A DNA stretch of 60,099 nucleotides, from positions 1-60,099 of the forward strand of contig CABQAQ010000011.1 in the NCBI GenBank assembly GCA_902462155.1, given 5' to 3'. Position 1 is the first letter of the stretch, and each line of letters opens with the position of its first letter. This document shows positions 52,871 to 60,099 of this stretch, piece by piece. The stretch is from an uncultured bacterium (lineage in GTDB: Bacteria; Cyanobacteriota; Vampirovibrionia; Gastranaerophilales; Gastranaerophilaceae). A program made the translations under genes and the position numbers. The notes beneath the pieces were generated by a model, which saw only the letters and a program-made list of their open reading frames with translations, ran no database searches and was not told where the DNA came from.

Positions 52871-53963
52871 CATAAAAAGGATAGAATATCCGATAATTAT
52901 AGGATCAGATATAGTGTCAGATCTTAATAAATATATAAAAAGATATACACAATCAAAAAAGATACTACTAGTAACAAATAGAACTATTTATGGTTTATAT
53001 TCAAGAGTGATAGAAACAATAAAAAGTAAATCGGAATTTGATTTATTTGAAGTATTAATGATAGAAGATGGAGAAGAATATAAAAATTTTATAACCTATA
53101 ATAAAATATTAGAAAAATTAATGGAAATAAAGTTAGAAAGAAAAGATTCTATAGTAGCCTTTGGAGGAGGAGTAGTAGGTGATCTTGTAGGGTTTGCAGC
53201 ATCAACGTATTTAAGAGGTATAAATTTTATTCAAGTACCGACTACGTTATTAGCACAAGTTGATTCATCTGTAGGAGGGAAAACAGGTATTAATACAAAA
53301 TATGGAAAGAATTTGATAGGAAGTTTTTATCAACCAAAGTTTGTACTATCCGATATTGATTTTTTAGATACACTAAATGATAGAGAATATAAAACGGGAT
53401 TAAGTGAAGTATTAAAATATGCATTTCTAGAATATGCAGCAAATGATAAATCAGAGATTAATTTGTTTAACTTTTTAAGCAAAAATCAAGAAGAAATAAT
53501 GAAAAAAAATAAAGAAAAATTAAGTTTGTTAATAAAATATTGTTGCGAATTAAAAAGTATAGTAGTAAATAAAGATGAAAAAGAAACAGGATTAAGAGAA
53601 ATATTAAATCTGGGACATACATTTGCTCATGGTATAGAAAAACTAACTGCTTATAGGGAATATACTCATGGAGAAGCAGTAGCGATAGGTTTAAAAATCG
53701 CATTTAATGTAGCAAACGAAAAGAAAATAATATCGAATGAAGACTATAAAGAATCAATAGAATTAATAAAACAATATGAAATAATACCAGAAATAGAGGA
53801 AAATAAATTTAATAGTGAAGAACTTATAGAAGCAATGTATTCGGATAAAAAGGTAAGAGATAATAAAATAAGATATGTAATACCTATAAGCAAAAGTATA
53901 GTAAGAATAATAGATAATATAGATAAAGATTTTATAAAAAATATATTAAAAAAATATTTATAA
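52836..53963 (+). CDS. aroB: 3-dehydroquinate synthase
   Basis: A 375-residue NAD- and zinc-dependent enzyme: FGGGVVGDLVGFAASTYLRG, VPTTLLAQVDSSVGGKTGIN, then the metal-ligand regions LSEVLKYA, LNLGHTFAHGIE and THGEAVAIG. It makes 3-dehydroquinate from DAHP, the second step of the shikimate pathway. The ATG lies inside the end of aroK. The convergent small gene at 53968 leaves a four-base gap. Confidence 0.95.
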   Translation: MEKFVLEVKLDNIKRIEYPIIIGSDIVSDLNKYIKRYTQSKKILLVTNRTIYGLYSRVIETIKSKSEFDLFEVLMIEDGEEYKNFITYNKILEKLMEIKLERKDSIVAFGGGVVGDLVGFAASTYLRGINFIQVPTTLLAQVDSSVGGKTGINTKYGKNLIGSFYQPKFVLSDIDFLDTLNDREYKTGLSEVLKYAFLEYAANDKSEINLFNFLSKNQEEIMKKNKEKLSLLIKYCCELKSIVVNKDEKETGLREILNLGHTFAHGIEKLTAYREYTHGEAVAIGLKIAFNVANEKKIISNEDYKESIELIKQYEIIPEIEENKFNSEELIEAMYSDKKVRDNKIRYVIPISKSIVRIIDNIDKDFIKNILKKYL

Positions 53964-53967
53964 AGAA

Positions 53968-54222
53968 TTAATCATTTAAATCATAATTTAAGATATTGTC
54001 ATCAGCAAAAGCTTGTTCAAGTAAGAAATAAGTCATATAAGCCCCAAGAGCAACAGCTTTAGGATCAAGATCAGTATTATTAGCAGCCTCAATGATTGCT
54101 GAATTAATTTCTGGATTTTGTTCTTTAAGGTAATGAATCATTTTTTTTCTCCAAGCATTTACATCTTGGAATATTTCAACAAAAGCTAAAGATGAATGTT
54201 CTTCGGTAACGATAGGTAACAC
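53968..54222 (-). CDS. Small protein of unknown function
   Basis: An 84-residue acidic, helical protein (VEIFQDVNAWRKKMIHYLKE, then SAIIEAANNTDLDPKAVALG, then YMTYFLLEQAF). The start is a GTG at 54222 with TAGGAG upstream. No family is recognised. The clean ribosome site and protein-like composition support expression. It runs opposite to rpsB. Confidence 0.7.
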   Translation of the reverse strand: MLPIVTEEHSSLAFVEIFQDVNAWRKKMIHYLKEQNPEINSAIIEAANNTDLDPKAVALGAYMTYFLLEQAFADDNILNYDLND

Positions 54223-54325
54223 TTATTTTACTCCTACAACTTATTAACCTTAAAATAATTATACTATATAAACAAATTATTGTAAAAGAATATTTAACAA
54301 AAATTTAATAAGATAGATAAAAAAA

Positions 54326-54357
54326 TTGTAAATAAAAAATATTTGTAATAGTATAGT
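54326..54357 (+). promoter_or_regulatory. Probable rpsB promoter
   Basis: TTGTAA at 54326-54331 and TATAGT at 54352-54357 (spacing 20) or TAGTAT at 54349-54354 (spacing 17). Either places transcription start at about 54362, right at the 5' arm of the leader stem. Confidence 0.45.
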
Positions 54358-54362
54358 AAAGG

Positions 54363-54438
54363 TAGATCTTAAAAGCTGATAAGTGAAAACTTAGTCCTTG
54401 AAGAAAAATCAAAGAGAAGAGGATGAGCATAAGATCTA
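54363..54438 (+). ncRNA. Structured rpsB leader (candidate autoregulatory element)
   Basis: TAGATCTTA (54363-54371) pairs perfectly with TAAGATCTA (54430-54438). Inside, GCT (54375-54377) pairs with AGC (54426-54428), TCCT (54395-54398) with AGGA (54420-54423), and AAGT-GAAA-ACTT (54381-54392) forms a GAAA-capped hairpin. ACTTAG (54389-54394) could pair instead with CTAAGT (54436-54441), an alternative fold that would open the closing stem. The leader ends about 20 bases before the rpsB ribosome site. I infer S2-type autoregulation; no known family was matched. Confidence 0.5.
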
Positions 54439-54472
54439 AGTGTTAGATAAAGAAAAAAAGGAGAAAAGTTCG

Positions 54473-55273
54473 ATGTCAGTAGCCTCAATGGTAGAATTGT
54501 TAGAAGCAGGAGTTCATTTTGGACACCAAACACAAAGATGGAATCCAAAAATGAAGCCATATATATATGGAGCAAGAAATGGTATCTATGTAATAGATTT
54601 AAGAAAGACATCAGATTTATTAGATAAAGCTTGCGAAGCAGCAAAAGAATGTGCCTCAAAAGGTAAAAATATAGTATTTATCGGAACAAAAAAGACAGCA
54701 CAAGATATAGTAGCAAATGAAGCAAAAAGATGTGGAATGTATTATGTAAATAGAAGATGGTTAGGCGGAATGCTAACAAACTTCGAAACAATAAGAACAA
54801 GAGTAAATAAATTAAGAGAGCTAGAAGATTTTGTACAATCAGGCCATATAGAAAAATTACCGAAAAAAGAAGTATCGCAAATAATGAGAAAGTTATCAAA
54901 ATTATCAAAGACGTTAGGCGGTATAAAAGAAATGAGAGGCATGCCTGATATGCTTTTCATAGTAGATCAACAACAAGAAGAAATAGCTATAGCGGAAGCA
55001 AATAAATTAAATATCCCTGTTATTTGTTTAGCAGATACAAATGCAAATCCGGATAATATAAATTATGTAATACCTGGAAATGATGATGCAATAAGATCAG
55101 TACAACTTATAGCATCAAAAGTGGCAGATGCTATTTTAGAAGGAAAGAAAATAAGAGAAACAAAAGCAGCAACAGAAGGTAAAATAAGTACAATAAGTGC
55201 AAAAGAAGCTGGTGTTGAAGAAATAGTAGAAGCTCAAGCAAAAGTAGAAACACAAGAAGAAATTACTCAATAA
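54473..55273 (+). CDS. rpsB: 30S ribosomal protein S2
   Basis: A 266-residue S2: SVASMVELLEAGVHFGHQTQ, RWLGGMLTNFETI, GMPDMLFIVD and VICLADTNANPDNINYVIPG are highly conserved. The start is the ATG at 54473 after AAAGGAG; an in-frame GTG at 54440 would add residues absent from S2. The C-terminal ~30 residues are an Ala/Glu-rich extension. It is followed by tsf after 30 bases, the standard bacterial order. Confidence 0.97.
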   Translation: MSVASMVELLEAGVHFGHQTQRWNPKMKPYIYGARNGIYVIDLRKTSDLLDKACEAAKECASKGKNIVFIGTKKTAQDIVANEAKRCGMYYVNRRWLGGMLTNFETIRTRVNKLRELEDFVQSGHIEKLPKKEVSQIMRKLSKLSKTLGGIKEMRGMPDMLFIVDQQQEEIAIAEANKLNIPVICLADTNANPDNINYVIPGNDDAIRSVQLIASKVADAILEGKKIRETKAATEGKISTISAKEAGVEEIVEAQAKVETQEEITQ

Positions 55274-55303
55274 AAATAGATTTAAGAAAGGATAATAAAA
55301 ATT

Positions 55304-56170
55304 ATGCAAATAAGTGCTGCCTTAGTAAAAGAATTGCGTGAAAAAACCGGTGCAGGTATATTAGATGCAAAAAAAGCACTGGAAGCAAATGATGGAGATA
55401 TGGAAAAAGCTATGGAGTTCCTAAGACAAAAAGGAATAGCTTCAGCTGATAAGAAAATGGGCAGAATAGCCGCAGAAGGTATAGTAGCATCAAAAATTAA
55501 TGATGATAAAGCTGTACTTATAGAAGTTAACTGCGAAACAGATTTCGTTGCTAAAAATGCTGATTTTAAAGAATTTGTTAATAATTTAGCTGATTGTTTA
55601 ACAAAATCTGATATAGATAATGTTGAAGATTTTATAAACTCTGCTTGTCCTTGTGATCAATCAAAGAAAGTGGAAGATGTTATAAAAGAAAAAATAGCTA
55701 CAATAGGAGAAAAAATTACTCTAAGAAGATTTGTAAGATATACAGGTAATGTGGCTACTTATGTACATAATAATAAAATAGGTGTACTGGTAAAAACAGA
55801 TAAAAAAGACGATGCTTTAGCTAAAGATATTTGTTTGCATATAGCAAGTAATGCGCCTGAATTTATTTCTAGAGAAGATATACCTCAAGAAGTTATTGAT
55901 GAAGAAACAAGAATAGAAATGGGTAAGGAAGATTTAGCTAAAAAACCTGAAAATATTAGAGCAAAAATTGTAGAAGGTAGAGTAAATAAATTAATGGCTC
56001 AAAAATGTTTGTTGGAACAACCGTTTGTAAAAAATCCAGATCAAACAATTCAGCAATTAATAGAAGGAAAGTTAAATATTCTTGGATTTACTCGTTATGA
56101 ACTAGGTGAAGGCTTAGAAAAGAAAGAATGTAATTTTGCTCAAGAAGTTATGGATCAAATGAATAAATAA
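55304..56170 (+). CDS. tsf: Elongation factor Ts
   Basis: A 288-residue EF-Ts: VKELREKTGAGILDAKKALE, EGIVASKINDDKAVLIEVNC, ETDFVAKNADFKEFVN and FVKNPDQTIQQLI. It recycles EF-Tu by GDP release. The length suits the full two-subdomain form. AAAGGATAATAAAAATT precedes the ATG. Confidence 0.97.
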   Translation: MQISAALVKELREKTGAGILDAKKALEANDGDMEKAMEFLRQKGIASADKKMGRIAAEGIVASKINDDKAVLIEVNCETDFVAKNADFKEFVNNLADCLTKSDIDNVEDFINSACPCDQSKKVEDVIKEKIATIGEKITLRRFVRYTGNVATYVHNNKIGVLVKTDKKDDALAKDICLHIASNAPEFISREDIPQEVIDEETRIEMGKEDLAKKPENIRAKIVEGRVNKLMAQKCLLEQPFVKNPDQTIQQLIEGKLNILGFTRYELGEGLEKKECNFAQEVMDQMNK

Positions 56171-56203
56171 TTCATATTTATAACTTATTATTATAAAATT
56201 TTT

Positions 56204-56250
56204 AATAAGTGTGATTTATATTAATAATTTAAATTGCACTTATTTTTTTT
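56204..56250 (+). terminator. rpsB-tsf terminator
   Basis: AATAAGTGTGATTT (56204-56217) pairs with AAATTGCACTTATT (56231-56244) with one mismatch, followed by a run of T. Confidence 0.8.
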
Positions 56251-56408
56251 GCCAATAAAAGTTATATGATTTTTTGTATATATATAAATTAGAAGTAAAT
56301 TGTATACTTTTGTAAATATTTATATCAATAGATGGTAAAAAATATATTTACGATTTTTAAAATCAGTTGTAATGGTGTTTATTTATATAGAAGAGGAGAT
56401 GAAAGGTC

Positions 56409-58127
56409 ATGAAAATCAGTAGTGTTAATTCTGCTGTAACAAGTTATGTACAGGCAAAAAGTAATAGTGTGAAAAATACTAAAATAAATAATAATGTGGA
56501 GTTTAAAACTAATCCTTTAATGTATGATACAGTGAGTTTCAAAGGTAGAAACGAATTGCTTTTAACAGCACAAGATGGTCTTGAGGCCGCAAAAAAATTA
56601 AAGTCATCAACATCAGGATACAGAGCTCCATTGAATACAACGTTTAATGATAAATTTGTAAGATCTTTAACCCAAGGTGTTATTCAGTATTCAAAAGAGC
56701 AAGGCCAAAAAGTCTTTATGGTTGGAGGCGACACAAGAGAAGCTACAAAAAAATATGCACCTAAGATATCAGAGATGCTAATAAACAATGGATTTGATGT
56801 TATGGTACCAAAAATTAAGGGTAGTAATATCTTTGAAAAAACAAGTCCGGTTGCAACTCCAGTATTAGCTTTTTTGACTAAGTCTGAAAAGGTGCCACTT
56901 TCAATACTTTTGACAGCTAGTCATAATCCTTGGCAAGATGGTGGGTATAACTTTTTAACAAGTGAAGGTGCTGTTGCTAGTGATAAAGTTACTGATCCTA
57001 TTAGTGAAAAACTTGTAAAAGTAACAAAAGAAGGTAAAGAGTTAGATTTACCTGAAAAAAGAGGTAAATTGACAACTTTTGATCCATATACTCCTTATAG
57101 TAAATATTTAGAAGATAAAAAAATTGTTGATTTTAATTTAATAAAAAATGCTAATATAGAAATATTTTATGATTCTTTAGAGGGTACAGGCGGATATTAT
57201 TTTCCAAAATTATTAGAAGATCGTGGAATTAAGCTTGCAAAAACTTTAAATAGTAAAGTAGAAGGTCCAAATCCTACTGAGAAAAATTTAAAAAATCTTT
57301 CAGCATTAGTTTCTAAATCAACAAATCCTTTAAAAATTGGTTTAGCTAATGATGGAGATTCAGATAGGTTTGGAGTAATCGATGAAAATGGGGAATTTAT
57401 ATCGCCAAACGATGTGATTTTTTTAACAGCATATCATTTAATAAAAAATAAAGGTATGGACAAAGGTACTATTATAAGGAATCAAGCTACATCTGAACGT
57501 ATTGATAAACTAGCTAAATATTTTAACGAAACTGAAGGTAAAGATATTCAAGTTGAGCAAACACCGGTTGGATTTAAATTTTTAGGAGATAAAATGATTT
57601 CACTTGAAAATTCTGATCATCCTGTAATTGTTGCAGGAGAAGAATCAGGTGGCTTAACCGTAAGAAATCATATCCCTGAAAAAGATGGTTTTGTAGCATT
57701 GTCTATGATGTTAGAGTTAATGGCATCTGAAAATAAGCCATTAGGTCAAATACTAAAAGAAGCTAAAGAACTTACAGGGTCTGATTATGCTTCACAATGT
57801 TTGAATATGAAGTTTGCGAAAATGGATCAACAAAATCTTACTGTAAATAGTTTTAAAAAATATACAAACGGTGAAGAACAATCTATTGCAGGGTTAGATA
57901 TAGATTTGGAGAAGACTTTAGAATCAGATAAAAAACTAAGAGAATACAAACCAACAGGAGATGGTAATAAAATTTATCTTAAAAATGGATCTTCAGTACT
58001 TGTAAGAAAATCAGGTACAGAGCCTATAGTAAGGCTTTATATTGATGCTATTGATCAACAGACTTTTAATACTTTAAAGACTTTTTTAGTAACTAAAGCA
58101 AAAGATTTTGGTGGTAGCGAAAAATAG
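56409..58127 (+). CDS. Phosphohexomutase with SFKG N-terminal extension
   Basis: A 572-residue alpha-D-phosphohexomutase (phosphoglucomutase/phosphomannomutase type). The catalytic serine is in LLTASHNPWQDGG, the Mg loop in ANDGDSDRFG, the sugar loop in GEESGGL and the phosphate loop in RKSGTEPIVRL. It interconverts hexose 1- and 6-phosphates. Residues 1-50 (MKISSVNSAVTSYV ... YDTVSFKGR) are an extra polar, probably disordered extension that precedes the fold and ends in SFKG, as in the nucleotidase at 19078. AAGAGGAG precedes the ATG, and a terminator follows. Confidence 0.92.
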   Translation: MKISSVNSAVTSYVQAKSNSVKNTKINNNVEFKTNPLMYDTVSFKGRNELLLTAQDGLEAAKKLKSSTSGYRAPLNTTFNDKFVRSLTQGVIQYSKEQGQKVFMVGGDTREATKKYAPKISEMLINNGFDVMVPKIKGSNIFEKTSPVATPVLAFLTKSEKVPLSILLTASHNPWQDGGYNFLTSEGAVASDKVTDPISEKLVKVTKEGKELDLPEKRGKLTTFDPYTPYSKYLEDKKIVDFNLIKNANIEIFYDSLEGTGGYYFPKLLEDRGIKLAKTLNSKVEGPNPTEKNLKNLSALVSKSTNPLKIGLANDGDSDRFGVIDENGEFISPNDVIFLTAYHLIKNKGMDKGTIIRNQATSERIDKLAKYFNETEGKDIQVEQTPVGFKFLGDKMISLENSDHPVIVAGEESGGLTVRNHIPEKDGFVALSMMLELMASENKPLGQILKEAKELTGSDYASQCLNMKFAKMDQQNLTVNSFKKYTNGEEQSIAGLDIDLEKTLESDKKLREYKPTGDGNKIYLKNGSSVLVRKSGTEPIVRLYIDAIDQQTFNTLKTFLVTKAKDFGGSEK

Positions 58128-58141
58128 TACTTATACAAATT

Positions 58142-58176
58142 AAAAGGTAGTCTAAAATTTTAGGCTACCTTTTTTA
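58142..58176. terminator. Bidirectional terminator between phosphohexomutase and antiporter genes
   Basis: AAAAGGTAGTCTAAAA pairs with TTTTAGGCTACCTTTT with one mismatch, flanked by A on the left and T on the right. It serves both convergent genes. Confidence 0.88.
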
Positions 58177-58199
58177 TTTATCTATAATTAATTTATTTT

Positions 58200-59657
58200 T
58201 TATGTTTCTTTTGTTTTACAGATAATATCTTTTATTTTATCTTCATTATTAACATCAGCAAGTATAAAAAGTGTATCATTTTCTTTTAATTGAGTATTAC
58301 CTCCCGGAACTATGTATTTACCATCTTGGTAAACTAAACTTACAAGAGCATTTTCCGGTAAATTAATTTCAAATAATTGTTTATCAATAACTGCTGAATA
58401 TTTTGGTATTTGAAATTCAAAGATTTTGTTATTAGTATTTTTAGCTTCATATTCAAGGACAGAGCTATGATCAACTTCAATAGGAGCATCTACTTTTAAT
58501 AACTTAGCAATAAAAGGAATAGTTGTACCTTGAAGTAAAACAGAAATTAAAACTACAAAAAATACAATATTAAAAATCTCATAAGCATTAGGTATCTTAG
58601 CAGCTAATGGAAAAGTTGCTAAAACAATAGGTGCAGCTCCTCTTAATCCGACCCAAGATACCATTAATGTTTCTTTAACATTACGTTTAAAAGGCAGACA
58701 GATTAAAAATACAGCTATTGGTCTTGCTATAAAAATAAGTATTAATGCTATATAAAATGCTTGTAATGTAGAGTTAAATCCTTCTTTGAAGTTGACTAAT
58801 AGACCAAGAATAAGAAACATCATAATTTGAGCTAACCAAGCTATAGCATCGTGAAATTTTATTAATGATTTTTTATTTACAAAATTTAAATTAGCCATAG
58901 CAAGGCCACATACATATACAGCTATAAATCCATTACCACCAATAATGGTTATAGATGAGTATGTAAACAATACACAAGCTATTGTAATTACAAAATAAAG
59001 ACTATGATATTCTAGTTTTATTTTATTTATAATATATACAGTTATTTTTGCTATTAAAAGACCACCTATAATACCTATAATCATTTGTTTAAAAAAGTCA
59101 AAAAATAAATTTTGAATATTTAATGTGGAAGTAATAAGACCTATTGTGCCTAAAGTTAAAAATACAGCCATAGGGTCATTACTTCCGGACTCAAATTCTA
59201 ATAGTGGTTTTAAGTTACCTTTCAGACTTATACTTTTTGATCTTAAGACACTAAAAACTGCTGCTGCATCTGTAGATGAAATTATCGCACCTAGCAATAA
59301 ACAACTTAGAAATGGTAAATTAAGTATATGAAAACTTAAACTGCCAACAACTATACCTGTTATTAATACACCCAGTGTTGCTAAGATTACACCTTCAGTA
59401 GCTATGGGTTTTAAATCTTTTGTATTAAAGCTTAATCCACCCATAAACAATATATATGATATTGCTATTATACCTACTTGTTGAGATAAAATATAATTTT
59501 CAAAATGTATTCCTAATATACCATCTGATCCAGCTAATATTCCTACCAATATAAATATCACTAATGACGGTAATCCAAACTTTCCACCTATTTTATTAAA
59601 CAAAATTGCTGAGATAAGAAGTAAAGATGAAACCAGAATTAATTCATTAAAATGCAT
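58200..59657 (-). CDS. CPA-type cation/proton antiporter with C-terminal TrkA-C domain
   Basis: A 485-residue membrane protein with about 12 hydrophobic helices. AIISSTDAAAVFSVL holds the transport aspartates of the CPA family, and WVGLRGAAPIVLATFPL the conserved arginine helix. Residues about 400-480 (KYSAVIDKQLFEINLPENAL, GNTQLKENDTLFILAD) form a TrkA-C/RCK-C domain that may sense a nucleotide. The layout is that of the NhaP2/CvrA type (K+ or Na+/H+ exchange); the ion cannot be told from sequence. The ATG at 59657 has AAGGAAGAG upstream. Confidence 0.92.
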   Translation of the reverse strand: MHFNELILVSSLLLISAILFNKIGGKFGLPSLVIFILVGILAGSDGILGIHFENYILSQQVGIIAISYILFMGGLSFNTKDLKPIATEGVILATLGVLITGIVVGSLSFHILNLPFLSCLLLGAIISSTDAAAVFSVLRSKSISLKGNLKPLLEFESGSNDPMAVFLTLGTIGLITSTLNIQNLFFDFFKQMIIGIIGGLLIAKITVYIINKIKLEYHSLYFVITIACVLFTYSSITIIGGNGFIAVYVCGLAMANLNFVNKKSLIKFHDAIAWLAQIMMFLILGLLVNFKEGFNSTLQAFYIALILIFIARPIAVFLICLPFKRNVKETLMVSWVGLRGAAPIVLATFPLAAKIPNAYEIFNIVFFVVLISVLLQGTTIPFIAKLLKVDAPIEVDHSSVLEYEAKNTNNKIFEFQIPKYSAVIDKQLFEINLPENALVSLVYQDGKYIVPGGNTQLKENDTLFILADVNNEDKIKDIICKTKET

Positions 59658-59715
59658 TTTCTCTTCCTTTACTTTTATGTACCTTAATTAAATTATAAAA
59701 AATAGTCAGATATTT

Positions 59716-60084
59716 TTAAGGTGCTCTTGGTATAATTTTTCGACAATATTTTTTTATTAAAATAGTTTTTATATACAAGCAAGAAAGATTTTCAAAAAAC
59801 TTGCTGATTTTAGCAAAATTATAGGATAAAATTAATATAAAGGAAATTAATTTTATTACTTTTGTTTTAGTACTAACATCAAATCCGAATATATATGATG
59901 AAGAATTCTTTAGGCAACTATTTGAGTTATTTATTAAATCAATATCATTATTTATATTTTTAGTTATAAAATTAGAATTTATATAATTTTTTGTACTTAT
60001 ATTAGGATTTTTTTGAAAACTCAAAGAGCGATTTATTAAAATTGCAATAAAAAATATAAAAATAAAAATATAAGTTTTCTTCAT
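59716..60084 (-). CDS. Possible small membrane protein
   Basis: A 122-residue frame with an N-terminal hydrophobic segment (TYIFIFIFFIAILINRSLSF) and a second near residue 80-95. The composition is dominated by Lys, Asn, Ile and Ser, as in chance frames of AT-rich DNA, and no ribosome site is visible before the ATG. It may still be a real secreted or membrane protein. Low confidence. Confidence 0.35.
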   Translation of the reverse strand: MKKTYIFIFIFFIAILINRSLSFQKNPNISTKNYINSNFITKNINNDIDLINNSNSCLKNSSSYIFGFDVSTKTKVIKLISFILILSYNFAKISKFFENLSCLYIKTILIKKYCRKIIPRAP

Positions 60085-60099
60085 ATTAAAATAAGTATA

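Overview
The window looks like chromosome of an AT-rich bacterium with a Gram-negative-type envelope, most plausibly a gut member of the Vampirovibrionia/Melainabacteria (Gastranaerophilales). This is inferred from gene content, not from a marker search. The hints are a split, ferredoxin-type glutamate synthase, a YggT protein of the kind cyanobacteria also carry, many prepilin-like proteins, and enzymes with an N-terminal extension ending in SFK(A/G). Start and stop codon use fits the standard bacterial code.

Region 1 (1-18.9 kb) is accessory DNA whose right edge abuts the 3' end of a tRNA-Arg(CCU) gene, so it may be an integrated island. It opens with the tail of an unknown gene and a probably leaderless gene of unknown function. 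A compact operon of five to six genes follows (1105-10404): a large protein combining an RNA-polymerase-alpha-CTD-like helix-hairpin-helix with a sigma-70 region-4 helix-turn-helix (broken by one in-frame TAA), a phospholipase-D/SF2-helicase fusion, a 63-residue protein, a DndD-like SMC ATPase, a protein resembling Dnd-associated protein 4, and a DUF2971 protein. No other Dnd modification gene is present. I regard this as the best candidate for an undescribed defence-type system. A Fic protein with a winged helix comes next, then a Mu-like transposon: a MuA-type transposase (broken by one TGA), a MuB-type ATPase, a tyrosine-recombinase-fold protein that has lost its catalytic Arg/His residues, a small HTH protein, and on the other strand a Mor-like activator with a YaaC-like gene. 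Helically phased GTTCCG iterons lie on either side of that last pair.

Region 2 (19-42.3 kb) is ordinary chromosome. It holds a 5'-nucleotidase-like enzyme; a plus-strand run with a YhaM-like HD nuclease, a secreted protein, a PncC/CinA-type amidohydrolase, a paired active/inactive M16 peptidase set, a PilZ protein, a TPR protein and a hotdog thioesterase; a divergent GH13 enzyme; a minus-strand run of response regulator, histidine kinase, TadA and a TIGR02757 protein; a three-gene glutamate synthase; RimI-like acetyltransferase; BioY; YggT; and MTA phosphorylase.

Region 3 (42.3-52.2 kb) is a prepilin-like gene cluster. Two related small pilins lie on the minus strand. On the plus strand are a lysine/proline-rich protein of unknown function, tRNA-Leu(CAA), and a tandemly duplicated pair made of (a) a pilin fused to a phage-tail-type S74 autoprotease/chaperone domain and (b) a large cysteine-rich pilin-like protein. 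The first S74 pilin carries a run of 13 G inside its coding sequence, a likely phase-variation switch.

Region 4 (52.3-60.1 kb) is housekeeping: aroK-aroB, a small conserved-looking protein, rpsB (behind a structured leader) and tsf, a phosphohexomutase with the SFKG extension, and a CPA-type cation/proton antiporter.
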